DNA of 64,000 bases from Hymenobacter cellulosivorans (GTDB taxonomy: Bacteria > Bacteroidota > Bacteroidia > Cytophagales > Hymenobacteraceae): positions 5,465,001-5,529,000 of the forward strand of contig NZ_CP095049.1 of the NCBI RefSeq assembly GCF_022919135.1. Reading direction: 5' to 3'. Positions 15,976 through 24,971 of the stretch are shown piece after piece; position 1 is the first letter of the stretch, and each line of letters starts with the position of its first letter. The notes under the pieces were generated by a model that was not told the origin of the DNA, did not search any database, and was given only the letters and a program-made list of their open reading frames with translations. A program made the position numbers and the translations under genes.

Positions 15976-17102
15976 AGTTTCACGGCCCGCACGGTTTGGG
16001 TAGAGCAGCCGTTGGTCAGCTGCAAAAAGTACAGGCCCGGGGCCAGCCGCCCCCGCTGCCACCGGATACGGTGCGAGCCAGCCGCCAACCGCCCCCGGTG
16101 GAGCACTGCTACTTCCCGCCCAGTAGTATCGAGCACCCGGAGCGTGGTTTCGGCCGTGACGGGCACCCGTACTTCGATGGCGGCAGCCTCGGTCATGGGG
16201 TTGGGCAGCACCAGCAGCCCGGCCGGCGTACGGCTCAGCGAACCGCGTTGCAGCGCTGGCTGGTAGAGCGAGTAGGTATCAATGACTTTGCCAGCACGGG
16301 TCACGAACCGGAACACCAAGCTGTCCGGAGTAGCGGTGCAGAGCATGGCGCCGTAGTCGTCGTTGTAGCGCACCGTGCTGCCGGGCACGGGCCGGTGCAA
16401 GGAATAAATGCTCTTGCCACCCAGCCCGTTGACGAAATACGCCAAGCCGTTGACCATAATCCGCTCGTAGAGGTGGTCGTGGCCAGCCAGCACCACCGAG
16501 GCCCCCCACAGGCAGTAGGGCCACTGCAGTTCGGGGCTGTTGCCGTGCTCCCCGGAGGAATACGGCGGATGGTGCATGTACACCACTTTCCAGGGCGACG
16601 TGGAAGCGGCCAGCCCCTGTTGTAGCCATTGGGCCTGGCGCGAAGTACTCCGGATGCCGTCGGGCTCGAAGCTGTTGGTGTTCAGCACGAAGAAATGCAC
16701 GTTGCCCCGCACGAAGTCGTAATACCGCTCATTGCCGGGCAAAGTGAAATAGCCCAGGTAGGGCTGCCCTTCTGCGGTATAAATATCATGATTGCCCAGA
16801 GAGGGAAAAAACCGGTTTTCCACGGCGCCCGGGCCGTACTTGCCTTGGTAATTACCGATGTAGTCGTGGTAGTACTGCCCGATGTTGGCGTCGATGGTCG
16901 TGGCCTCGCCCTGGTCGTAGTTGTTGTCGCCGAGGGTGATGATGAAGTCGGGCCGCCAGCTGTGTACCAACGCCGCCACATCTTTTTCCGCCTGGCTGGC
17001 CGAGCCGTAGTCACCGATGGCAGCAAAGCGCTGCCCAACGCTCCGCAGCCCTATCAGGCACCCGGCTACTACTAACAACGCGTATCGAAACAAGAAAAGC
17101 AT
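15972..17102 (-). CDS. secreted metallophosphoesterase with T9SS sorting domain
   Basis: A calcineurin-like phosphoesterase of the purple acid phosphatase type, probably exported and surface-attached. A signal peptide is followed by metal-ligand motifs GDYG, LGDNNYD, GNHD, MHHPPYS and GHDHLYER, in family order. The last 75 or so residues (from LPNPMTEAAAIEV to QTVRAVKL) form a Ig-like T9SS type A C-terminal domain with the typical GLYFLQLTNG strand. I choose ATG 17102 over a GTG two codons upstream; length is 376 residues. It would release phosphate from organic phosphoesters outside the cell; the substrate is unknown. Confidence 0.9.
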   Translation of the reverse strand: MLFLFRYALLVVAGCLIGLRSVGQRFAAIGDYGSASQAEKDVAALVHSWRPDFIITLGDNNYDQGEATTIDANIGQYYHDYIGNYQGKYGPGAVENRFFPSLGNHDIYTAEGQPYLGYFTLPGNERYYDFVRGNVHFFVLNTNSFEPDGIRSTSRQAQWLQQGLAASTSPWKVVYMHHPPYSSGEHGNSPELQWPYCLWGASVVLAGHDHLYERIMVNGLAYFVNGLGGKSIYSLHRPVPGSTVRYNDDYGAMLCTATPDSLVFRFVTRAGKVIDTYSLYQPALQRGSLSRTPAGLLVLPNPMTEAAAIEVRVPVTAETTLRVLDTTGREVAVLHRGRLAAGSHRIRWQRGRLAPGLYFLQLTNGCSTQTVRAVKL

Positions 17103-17285
17103 AAGCACAACGGGCTAAGCCCCTGTAGACTGAAGTTGTGCCTCCTTGTTCGGATTCTGCCGGCCTGATGTTGTTAGCGCCGAGCTGTAAGGTCCACGAA
17201 CCCAGCTGACCGCGGCCGGGCAACTCCCGCTGCGGGGTGGCTTTATTCAGGCTACCGACCTGCCATATCCTGCCCTGCTTAGCGC

Positions 17286-17984
17286 TTACAGCAGCTTACT
17301 ACGAAGCTCCTTGTAGCGGGCCCGGCCGATGGGCAGCAGCTCGCCGTTGTGTAATTGCAGCTGGTAGCTACTGCCTTCCTGCACAATGATTTTCTCGGCC
17401 TGGGCAATGGAAACGATGTACGACTTATGAATGCGCGCAAAAGAAGGCGGCAGCAACTGCTCCAGCTTTTCCAGCGACTTGTCGTGGAGTACTTTTTTAC
17501 CGTTCTGCAGGTGCAGCTCGGTGTAGATACCGGCCCCCTTGATGTAGCGCAGGTGTTGAACGTCAATCAGTACCAGGTGGCCCTGCTTACGAACGGCCAG
17601 AAACTTCAGCTCGTGCTCTGGCTTTCGGACTGTAGTCGTCAGGCGGGCAAAGGCCTGGGTTAGGCGTTCTTCGGCAAACGGCTTGGGCACAAAGTCAAGC
17701 ACGCCATGGGCAAAAGCGGTAATGGCCTTGTCGGTATAGGCTGAAATAACAATGGTATGAAATGCTCCCGCTACCACGCTTTGCAGCAGATCAAAGCCAT
17801 CCTGCCCGTTTAGATTTAGGTCGAGCAGTAGCAAGTCCGGAGCTTTGGTTTCGAGCAGGTGCAGGGCTTGCTCTAACGAATCGGCGGTGGCCAGGTAGCT
17901 TAGCTGCGGACCAAAGTAGTCCCGGGCCATCCGCTCGATGCGCCTGGCAATGCGGGCCTCATCCTCAACAATCAGGATTTTCAT
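17286..17984 (-). CDS. LytTR-family response regulator
   Basis: A 232-residue two-component response regulator. The receiver domain has the acidic pocket VEDEA, phospho-acceptor Asp55 (LLLLDLNLNG) and FVPKPF with the conserved Lys. The C-terminal half is a LytTR DNA-binding domain (HLRYIKGAGIYTELHL ... FARIHKSYIVSI). It overlaps the stop of the sensor kinase gene by 4 bases, so they form one operon. The divergent TonB-dependent receptor gene beside the kinase is the most obvious candidate target, by position only. Confidence 0.93.
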   Translation of the reverse strand: MKILIVEDEARIARRIERMARDYFGPQLSYLATADSLEQALHLLETKAPDLLLLDLNLNGQDGFDLLQSVVAGAFHTIVISAYTDKAITAFAHGVLDFVPKPFAEERLTQAFARLTTTVRKPEHELKFLAVRKQGHLVLIDVQHLRYIKGAGIYTELHLQNGKKVLHDKSLEKLEQLLPPSFARIHKSYIVSIAQAEKIIVQEGSSYQLQLHNGELLPIGRARYKELRSKLL

Positions 17985-19660
17985 GCGGCTTGGGCAATGG
18001 TGATACAGGTTAGCCAGCCCTCGGGCACGGCCTCCGAACTGAACTCCCAGCCGCTGCCGTAGCTTTCCCGCAGCCGGGCCCTGATGTACTCAAAGCCGGT
18101 GCCGTTGCCAATGCGGGGGCGGTGGTCCAGGGGCCGGTTATGGGCGCAGGTCAGCAGCCGGTACGTTTGGGAGTGAGCGGCCCGTTCAACGCTCAATCTG
18201 AAGCAGATGCGCCCATCGGGCGGGGGCAGGCTATGCGTAATGCCGTTTTCGAGGATGGTATGAAAAATGGCCGGCGGAATCAGCTCCGCGGGGTCGATGC
18301 CGGTGTATTCGAGCTCGTAGCGAATTTCCTTGCGAAACTGCATAACCTGCAAATGATGCTGGCACAGCTCCAGCTCCTGCCCTACCGGTACCAGCGTGGC
18401 CTCAGCCATGTTGTTGAGCAGGTCGAACTCCTTGGCCAGGGCATGAATAAAGACGGCTCCCTGCGTGGGCGACTCCTCCACCCAATCCAGCATCGAAGTC
18501 AGCGTGTTCCGGATAAAGTGGGGCTGAATGTTCTTTTTGAGCAGCTCCAGCTGCAGGCGGGCCGAGAGCAGCTGCGCAGCCCGGTGCTCATTTTCCATTA
18601 CCCGCACCCGGATGGCGTGCAAGTAAAGCATGCAGAGCACAATGATGGTGAAGGTGATGTAGAGGCTGTAGTCGAAGTAGAGGAAATAGTAGCTTACGGC
18701 ACTACTTAGCAAGCCACTCAGCACCAGCACGCTGCCCTTGGCCCGGCGGTACGCGGCCAGCAGCACAATACCCACCGAAGTCACCCACATAGCCTGGCTG
18801 AGCAGGATGGCCGTGTTGTCGTAGTGGGGATAATTCAGGACATAGATGCTGCTGAGCAGAACAAATAGGCCGCTGCCAAGCCAGGCCTTACGCGGTAAGC
18901 TGAACTGAATAGCAAAGTACAGGGGTACCAGCAGGGCAATGGCAAACGTGAGCAGGCCAATAACTTCCAGGCGGGTATAAAAATGCGGGTAAGGGATGTC
19001 GACGTAATACCGGACGTACTCGGCCAGCAGTAAGGCGAAACACAGCAAGCAGATGATGCTGAAGATCAAGATGCCATACTCTTTCTGACTGCTGCTGACA
19101 AACAGAAACAGGTAGTAAATGGCAGCAATGAGCAGGGCCCCAGCCATCAGGTTCATGAGGCCGCTGATGATGAGCGGCTCGCGCAAAAGCCCTTGGTAGC
19201 TGTAGAGCTTTACCTGCGAGAAGCGCTGTTCGTGGCCCAGATGCACCTGCGTCGTCCGTAGGGCTACCACGTGGGGGCCGGGAGTAGCCAGCGCCGCTGG
19301 CACCATATAGCAGCTGCTTTCCGTGCCGGGCACCTCGGCCTGCGCACCAGAAGCGGGCCACCCGTTGCTGCCAATCCGGGTGCCATCCCAGTACACCTCA
19401 AACCCACCGAAAGACCTGACCAGCACGCCCAGCGTGACCGTAGAATCCCACTGCGGAAGCCGAACGTGGTGGCGCACCCAGAACACCTGGCTGCCGGTGG
19501 TGCCCCGCTCGGTTTGCCAGCCGGTGTCGTCGTAGTCCGGGGCGGCCCACCGGGGGTCGTCGCCGGTGCGGAAAACAGCATCGGCCGCCTCGAACTCCAT
19601 GGCTGGCTGACAAGAGGTTATGGCAAACAGGAGCAGAAGCAAATATAGGAGCCGTTGCAT
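17981..19660 (-). CDS. LytS/YehU-type sensor histidine kinase with 7TM-DISM architecture
   Basis: A 559-residue membrane sensor. The N-terminus is lipobox-like (LFAITSC), then an extracytoplasmic beta-sandwich domain (about 25-160, with a carbohydrate-binding-like WQTERGTTGSQVFWVRHHV), then about seven or eight membrane segments (170-350). The catalytic part has NIQPHFIRNTLTSM with the phosphorylated His, ILENGITHS (N box) and GTGFEYIRARL (G box). The sandwich suggests sensing of an external ligand such as a glycan, which is inference. It is cotranscribed with its response regulator and divergent from a TonB-dependent receptor. Confidence 0.9.
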   Translation of the reverse strand: MQRLLYLLLLLFAITSCQPAMEFEAADAVFRTGDDPRWAAPDYDDTGWQTERGTTGSQVFWVRHHVRLPQWDSTVTLGVLVRSFGGFEVYWDGTRIGSNGWPASGAQAEVPGTESSCYMVPAALATPGPHVVALRTTQVHLGHEQRFSQVKLYSYQGLLREPLIISGLMNLMAGALLIAAIYYLFLFVSSSQKEYGILIFSIICLLCFALLLAEYVRYYVDIPYPHFYTRLEVIGLLTFAIALLVPLYFAIQFSLPRKAWLGSGLFVLLSSIYVLNYPHYDNTAILLSQAMWVTSVGIVLLAAYRRAKGSVLVLSGLLSSAVSYYFLYFDYSLYITFTIIVLCMLYLHAIRVRVMENEHRAAQLLSARLQLELLKKNIQPHFIRNTLTSMLDWVEESPTQGAVFIHALAKEFDLLNNMAEATLVPVGQELELCQHHLQVMQFRKEIRYELEYTGIDPAELIPPAIFHTILENGITHSLPPPDGRICFRLSVERAAHSQTYRLLTCAHNRPLDHRPRIGNGTGFEYIRARLRESYGSGWEFSSEAVPEGWLTCITIAQAA

Positions 19661-19769
19661 ACGGTAAAGGTAGAAGGACTCCCGCAGGTGTACTTACCAT
19701 TCGCGTGGCTCTTGAGCCGTTGGCATGTATTTCCTGAAAGGCCTAGGGCAAGCCAGCTAACCTTGAGCC

Positions 19770-22157
19770 ATGAAAACATGGCTATACTTCTGTTTATGCG
19801 TGCTCCTGAGCTGGCCAGGCCAGGCGCAACAGCCTGCTGCCCCCGGTCGGACGCTTACGGGCAAGGTGGTAGACCAGCACTCCGGTGCCCCGGCCCCATA
19901 CGTTACCGTCAACGTGAAAAACGCGGCGGACCAGCTGCTGACCGGCGGCATCAGCGACGAGCAGGGCGGGTTCCGGGTAGAAGGCGTCCCGGCCGAAGCT
20001 GCCGTGGTTGAGTTTCGCTTCATGGGGTATCAGGTGGTAAGTCGGGCGCTGCCCGCCGGTAGTAAGCTGGAGCTGGGCCTGGTGCTGCTTACCCCGGATG
20101 TCACCCAGCTGGGCGAAGTGACGGTGACAGGAGAAAAATCCGGCATCACCCTGCAGCTCGACAAGAAGGTGTTTGAGGTGGGCAAGGATGTATTGTCGCA
20201 AAACGGGTCGGCCAACGACGTGCTCAATGGGGTGCCGTCGGTGGCGGTCAGCCCGGCGGGCGGGGTGAGCTTGCGCGGCAATTCTAACGTTACCGTCCTG
20301 ATTAATGGCCGCCGCTCGGGCCTTACCCAGAGTAATTCGCTTGACCAGATACCGGCCGACCAGATTGAGCGGGTGGAAGTCATTACTAATCCCTCCGCCC
20401 GCTACGACGCGGCGGGCAGTGCGGGCATCCTTAATATCGTCCTGAAAAAGAATAAAAAAGCCGGTTTGGGCGGGCAGGTGCGGCTGGTAAGCGGTATCCC
20501 GAACGACTACCGGGCCACGCCCAGCCTGACGTATCGGTCCGACAAGTTCAACGTGTTTGCCACGGCCGGCCTGCGCTATTCCGACTACCTAGGCCGCTAC
20601 CAGACCGACCAGGTCACGGGCTCAGGCGGCGCCCGGACTAGCTTGCAGCAGCGGCAACGCGAAAACCGCCACGACGACGGGCAGGTGCTATATGTAGGCG
20701 GCGACTTTTTTGTGAATGAGCGCACCACCCTTACCGCCGCCTTCCTGAAAAACGCCACCAAGGACCACGACAAGACAGAATTAACTTACCAGTACGCGCT
20801 ACAGGCCCCGACTACGGACAGCACTTTGCAACGGAGCGGAGAATCCTGGGAGCGGCGCAGCTACAACCAACTGGAGCTCAACTACACTCAGCTCTTCGCC
20901 CAGCCCAACCGCAAGTTCACCGCCGACTTGCAATACGACTTCTGGAACAGTGAAAAAGACTGGAATCTAGCCACGCGTAGTATCCAGCCAACTGTAGTGG
21001 GCTTGCCCGGCATCCGGACCCGCTCCGTGGGAGCCAGCCAGGACCTGCTTTTGCAGACCGATCTGGTGCAGCCGCTCACCGAGCAAAGGAAGGTAGAAGC
21101 AGGCCTGAAAATGGAAACCCGCCGCGTCAGCAGCGACTTCCGGGCCGAGGAGCAGCAGGCGGCGGGCTGGCGCACCTTCCAGGGCATTGACAACGACCTG
21201 CAATACCAGGAGCTCATCAGCAGTGCCTACGCGCAATTTGGCAGTAAAAGCAAGAAGCTGGCTTACCTGGTGGGTCTGCGCACCGAGCTGACGCGCATCA
21301 GCATAACCGACCGGAAAGGCGCCTATACTGCCCGCAAGCAGTATACCCGCCTGTTCCCGACCCTGAACCTGAGCTACGCTTTTGGGGAGAGCAGTACGGT
21401 CCAGCTCAACTACAGCAAGCGCATCAACCGGCCATCCATCTGGATGCTCTTTCCCTTCAATGAGCTGACTGACCTAAATGCGCAGCAAACTGGTAACCCC
21501 GACCTGAACCCCTCCTACGGCCATGTGGTGGAGCTGGGCTTTTTGCGCAACTGGCCTACCCTCACCCTCAATCCGTCGGTGTACTTTCAGCGCACCACCG
21601 ACTTTATCCAGACCTACGTGTACCGCAGTGCGGCGGGCATTTTTATCAGTACGCCGGTTAATCTGGCGCACGAAACTCGCCGGGGTTTGGAAGTATCGGT
21701 GCTGTATAACCCGGCGAAATGGCTGCTGGTGAATAGTGAGCTAAACTTCTTCACGTTCCGGCAGGCCGGGCGCTTCAACGAACAGGATTTCACGTTTGCC
21801 GGGCAAAGCCTGACGGGCCGGATCAGCACCCAGCTCAAGCTGCCGGCCAAACTCAGCGCCCAGGCGCGCTACAATCTGGTGGGCCCGCAGAATAACGCGC
21901 AAAGCCGTACCCGCGCCATTCAGTACGTCGATGCAGGCCTGAGCAAAATCGTGCTCCACGATAAGGCCACGGTGGTGCTGGACGCCAACAACATCTTCAA
22001 TTCCAACCAGACCCGCACCCACACCAGCGGAGTGAACTACGAATTCAGCCAAGTCAGTCGCCCTAACGCGGCCCGCTACCGGCTGAGCTTCGTGTACCGC
22101 TTCAACCTGAAAGACGGCCAAACTATCCGGCAGGCCAGGGGCAGCAACCGGCAGTAG
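19770..22157 (+). CDS. TonB-dependent outer-membrane receptor with carboxypeptidase-like domain
   Basis: A 795-residue outer-membrane beta-barrel protein. After the signal peptide (cleaved near GQAQ) comes a carboxypeptidase-regulatory-like domain (about 27-105, LTGKVVDQHSGAPAPYVTV), then a plug (VLNGVPSVAVSPAGGVSLRGNSNVTVLINGR is split across its usual motifs) and a long barrel of the OMP_b-brl_3 type. This family includes receptors without an adjacent SusD. The ligand is unknown. A TAACCTTG sequence ends 4 bases before the ATG and may be a weak -7. It is divergent from the LytS/LytTR pair. Confidence 0.9.
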   Translation: MKTWLYFCLCVLLSWPGQAQQPAAPGRTLTGKVVDQHSGAPAPYVTVNVKNAADQLLTGGISDEQGGFRVEGVPAEAAVVEFRFMGYQVVSRALPAGSKLELGLVLLTPDVTQLGEVTVTGEKSGITLQLDKKVFEVGKDVLSQNGSANDVLNGVPSVAVSPAGGVSLRGNSNVTVLINGRRSGLTQSNSLDQIPADQIERVEVITNPSARYDAAGSAGILNIVLKKNKKAGLGGQVRLVSGIPNDYRATPSLTYRSDKFNVFATAGLRYSDYLGRYQTDQVTGSGGARTSLQQRQRENRHDDGQVLYVGGDFFVNERTTLTAAFLKNATKDHDKTELTYQYALQAPTTDSTLQRSGESWERRSYNQLELNYTQLFAQPNRKFTADLQYDFWNSEKDWNLATRSIQPTVVGLPGIRTRSVGASQDLLLQTDLVQPLTEQRKVEAGLKMETRRVSSDFRAEEQQAAGWRTFQGIDNDLQYQELISSAYAQFGSKSKKLAYLVGLRTELTRISITDRKGAYTARKQYTRLFPTLNLSYAFGESSTVQLNYSKRINRPSIWMLFPFNELTDLNAQQTGNPDLNPSYGHVVELGFLRNWPTLTLNPSVYFQRTTDFIQTYVYRSAAGIFISTPVNLAHETRRGLEVSVLYNPAKWLLVNSELNFFTFRQAGRFNEQDFTFAGQSLTGRISTQLKLPAKLSAQARYNLVGPQNNAQSRTRAIQYVDAGLSKIVLHDKATVVLDANNIFNSNQTRTHTSGVNYEFSQVSRPNAARYRLSFVYRFNLKDGQTIRQARGSNRQ

Positions 22158-22162
22158 CCAAA

Positions 22163-22214
22163 AAAGCCTTCTCCTGCGCTAATTACTGGGGAAGTCAGCG
22201 CGGGAGAAGGCTTT
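22163..22214. terminator. bidirectional terminator
   Basis: AAAGCCTTCTCC (22163-22174) pairs with GGAGAAGGCTTT (22203-22214), with a further five inner pairs. It lies between the convergent receptor gene and the small minus-strand gene and can serve both. Confidence 0.8.
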
Positions 22215-22236
22215 CGATACTAATATAAGGAAGGTT

Positions 22237-22503
22237 TTAGGCGGCCTGTTGCTGGTCGGCTTCGGGATAGAGCGGAACCACCGAAGCGGCAGCACGGGTA
22301 GCAGGCGTAAACACCACTCCGTTTACGTCGTCGGCGTGGCGGCGCAGGGCGCGCATCAGCAAGTACTTGTACTTTTCCGCGTCAGCCAGAGCCTGCTCAA
22401 TAGCTTGTACGGCGTCGTCATAAGCTACCACGGGCTGCAACTCCTTGCGCGGGCGACGGGCTTCAAATATGTGATTCTGCAGGTACTCAGCGGGATTTTT
22501 CAT
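22237..22503 (-). CDS. conserved-looking small protein, function unknown
   Basis: An 88-residue soluble protein that I do not recognise. A central helix-forming stretch (AVQAIEQALADAEKYKYLLMRALRRHADD, residues 31-59 approximately) could form a short coiled coil. There is no signal peptide or membrane segment. It begins at ATG 22503, ends next to a good terminator, and its codon use matches its neighbours, so I think it is real. It stands apart from the dehydrogenase gene by about 107 bases. Confidence 0.6.
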   Translation of the reverse strand: MKNPAEYLQNHIFEARRPRKELQPVVAYDDAVQAIEQALADAEKYKYLLMRALRRHADDVNGVVFTPATRAAASVVPLYPEADQQQAA

Positions 22504-22610
22504 CTTCTTCAGCAGCTTGTTTTTCGTCTTACTCTCAGCTGTAGAAGTAACATAGAAGCCGGTCTTAACATTCCAAAAAACCAGCTAAAATCTGCATTTT
22601 TCCCACTTTC

Positions 22611-23615
22611 TTACTCTTTGATTTTCAGCACGATCTTGCCAAATTGCTGGCCCTCATCCATGCGGCGCATAGCGGCCTCACCTTCGGCAAACGGAAACAC
22701 CCGGTCCACGACCGGTACGAGCTTGTGCTGCTCAAACAGGCGAATCATGTCGGCAAAATCCTGCTCGGTGCCCATCGTGGAGCCCATGATATTGAGCTGC
22801 TTCCAGAAGATCTTGGCCGGGGGCAGGTGGGTAATAGCGCCCAGCGTGCCGCCGTAAAACACAATGCGCCCACCCGAAGCGGCGGCGTCGAGCAGGGCCT
22901 CGAAGCCCGGCCCGGCGGCACTGTCGATGATAACGTCGAAGGCGCCGCCAGCCTCTTTCACGAGTCCGGCAGCCCATTTTTCGTCTTTGTAGTTGGCTCC
23001 ACCCCTGGCGCCTAGCTGACGGGCCTGGGCCAGCTTTTCGGCCGAGCCCGACGTGACCCACACCTCGGCCCCGATGGCCACGGCCATCTGCAGGGCCAAC
23101 AGGGCCACTCCTCCACCGATACCGGTAATGAGCACCCGCTCGCCGGGCTGCAGCTGGGCCCGGGTGAAAGCCGCCCGGTAGGCCGTAACCCCGCCCAGGG
23201 GCAAAGCGGCGGCCTGCTCAAAGGACAAGTGCTTGGGCAGCGGCCACACGTAGTGGGCCGCCACGCGCACGTACTGCGCAAACGTGCCCTGCTCGGGCAA
23301 GCCCAGAATGGTAAAGCCCCGGCTCTGGGCATGCGGGTTGTCGCCCCAGTGGTGGCCCGGGTTAATCAGCACGGCCTGACCCCGCAACGACTCGTCGGCG
23401 CCGGGGCCCACGGCCGTAATGACGCCGGCCCCGTCGGAACCGATGATGCAGGGATAGCGCAGCCCGGCGTACTGGCCCTTCTGGATCCAGACGTCGCGGT
23501 GGTTGAGGGCGGCGGCGTGGATTTCAACCAGAACTTCGCCCGGACCGGGCACGGGTGTATTGACTTCCTGCAGGTGGAGCGGCTCGTTGATGCCGTTGAG
23601 TTGGAGAGCTTGCAT
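22611..23615 (-). CDS. zinc-type alcohol dehydrogenase-like oxidoreductase (MDR superfamily)
   Basis: A 334-residue medium-chain dehydrogenase/reductase. The GroES-like N-terminal half (VPGPGEVLVEIHAAALNHRD) is followed by a cofactor-binding half with GIGGGVALLALQ, consistent with NAD(P)H binding. The usual catalytic zinc cysteine and the GHE pattern are replaced by IGSDGAG, so a quinone- or enoyl-reductase-like activity is more likely than alcohol oxidation. Substrate unknown. It is on the minus strand, 75 bases downstream of the DCC-family gene. Confidence 0.88.
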   Translation of the reverse strand: MQALQLNGINEPLHLQEVNTPVPGPGEVLVEIHAAALNHRDVWIQKGQYAGLRYPCIIGSDGAGVITAVGPGADESLRGQAVLINPGHHWGDNPHAQSRGFTILGLPEQGTFAQYVRVAAHYVWPLPKHLSFEQAAALPLGGVTAYRAAFTRAQLQPGERVLITGIGGGVALLALQMAVAIGAEVWVTSGSAEKLAQARQLGARGGANYKDEKWAAGLVKEAGGAFDVIIDSAAGPGFEALLDAAASGGRIVFYGGTLGAITHLPPAKIFWKQLNIMGSTMGTEQDFADMIRLFEQHKLVPVVDRVFPFAEGEAAMRRMDEGQQFGKIVLKIKE

Positions 23616-23690
23616 GGAAAAGCGGTGGGTTGTAAAGAAAGGGGGGCGGCAAAAAAAAGGAATCGTAATGCGGCAACCGGGAGTTATTGG

Positions 23691-24098
23691 TCAGGCTAGA
23701 AAGCGCTGCCGCAACTCGGGCGTGGGCAGCATGCAGGCCTCGCGCTGCCCAAACCACTGGTAGCGGTGCCGGGCCACGAAGCGGTAAGCGGCGTCGCGCA
23801 GGGGCTTGGGCACTACGATAAAGGCGTACAGCAGCGCCCAAGGCCCGCCGAGCTGCCGGGCAATGCGCAGTACGGCCGTGGAATGGGTAAAAATTCGGCC
23901 TCGCTCAACTAGCATAACCGTTTCGGGACCGGCGGGACCCAGCCTCAGGCCGTGCTCGGCTAGCAAAGCCTGCCCGGCCGCCGACTGCAGGGACGCAAAC
24001 CGAAAATGGCCCGGAGCGTCGCGCTGAATCACGAACTGCACGAAGCCGTTGCAGAGGTTACAGACACCGTCGAACAGGATAGTAGCAGGAGCAGTCAT
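23691..24098 (-). CDS. DCC-family (DUF393) thiol-disulfide oxidoreductase-like protein
   Basis: A 135-residue member of the DCC family, named for the motif seen here as FDGVCNLCNGFVQFVIQRD (Cys13 and Cys16 form a CxxC). The C-terminal half (PWALLYAFIVVPKPLRDAAYRFVARHRYQWFG) is also typical. The family is predicted to be thioredoxin-like; a physiological substrate is not established. DCC proteins recur next to or fused with HTTM proteins, and an HTTM gene lies 1.7 kb away at 25822, on the other side of two small lipoproteins. Confidence 0.9.
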   Translation of the reverse strand: MTAPATILFDGVCNLCNGFVQFVIQRDAPGHFRFASLQSAAGQALLAEHGLRLGPAGPETVMLVERGRIFTHSTAVLRIARQLGGPWALLYAFIVVPKPLRDAAYRFVARHRYQWFGQREACMLPTPELRQRFLA

Positions 24099-24396
24099 AA
24101 GAGTAATTAGAAAGCAGAAAGGTACCCGCTAACAACGTAAGCGGCCAAAAGTAAGCCAGGCTGGCCCAAATCGGGGCAAGGTGGCTAGTAGTTTAGCAAC
24201 CGGGGCCGGTCGCCGCTGCTTTCCAGGTCCAGTAGCCTGAGTCATACTTATGAATACAGCTCGTGCGTAGTTTTCACATCCGGGTTTATCCCAGAAATTC
24301 AGTATTTATTTTTAGCTATTTTCTTGGTTGTAACTTATTAGTCAACCGTATAGCAGGGGCAAAACTACTCTTTCACGATTCCTTTTGCCTTTTCCT

Positions 24397-24744
24397 ATGT
24401 ACAGACCACGGATAATGATTCTGGCAGCAGCTCTCAGTGTGGGAGCTTTTACGTTTAGCGCTTGCGGCGACAACAACGGCAGCGGCACGGCCGAAAACGG
24501 CGGTGGTTCCAGCATGGCTACTGAGGAAGCCACCTCTACCAACGACGACGCCATGAGCTCCGACACGAGTGGCGCAATGGGCGGCGGTGATATGGGCAGC
24601 GGCTCGACGGGCGGTGGCACTACGGCTGGCTCGGGTACCACGGGCGGCAGCGACACGGGCGGCACGACTGCCGGCACCACGGGCGGTACTACCGCAGGTG
24701 GCGGCACGGGCAGCACGGGTGGCGGCACTACCGGCGGCCAGTAG
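24397..24744 (+). CDS. small Gly/Thr/Ser-rich lipoprotein
   Basis: A 115-residue predicted lipoprotein. The signal peptide ends FTFSAC, with the lipidated Cys near residue 23. The mature part starts acidic (ATEEATSTNDDAMSSD) and ends in a 60-residue low-complexity tail of GGT, TGG and TTAG repeats. No fold is expected in the tail. I chose ATG 24397 over a TTG four codons upstream. Function is unknown. A terminator follows, and a larger Ser/Thr/Gly-rich lipoprotein gene comes next on the same strand. Confidence 0.75.
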   Translation: MYRPRIMILAAALSVGAFTFSACGDNNGSGTAENGGGSSMATEEATSTNDDAMSSDTSGAMGGGDMGSGSTGGGTTAGSGTTGGSDTGGTTAGTTGGTTAGGGTGSTGGGTTGGQ

Positions 24745-24768
24745 CGTAAAACAACCTATAGCACCAAT

Positions 24769-24802
24769 AAAAGGGTGATTACTACGTGGTAATTACCCTT
24801 TT
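24769..24802 (+). terminator. terminator after the Gly/Thr-rich lipoprotein gene
   Basis: AAAAGGGTGATTAC and GTAATTACCCTTTT form a stem with one G-U pair around TACGTG or similar, ending in T residues. Confidence 0.75.
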
Positions 24803-24971
24803 GCGCAGCTACCCAACCCACTGTCTGGGCACAAATGCCTGCGGCAATGGACTGGATAGCTGCCCGACACGACACCTGGCATTAGTGCCTTATCTGGCAG
24901 GCCCACCTAGAGAAATGTCGTCTTCTTGATTTGCATTCCTTCCTTTCTTCAATCTACTCACCACTCCTGCT

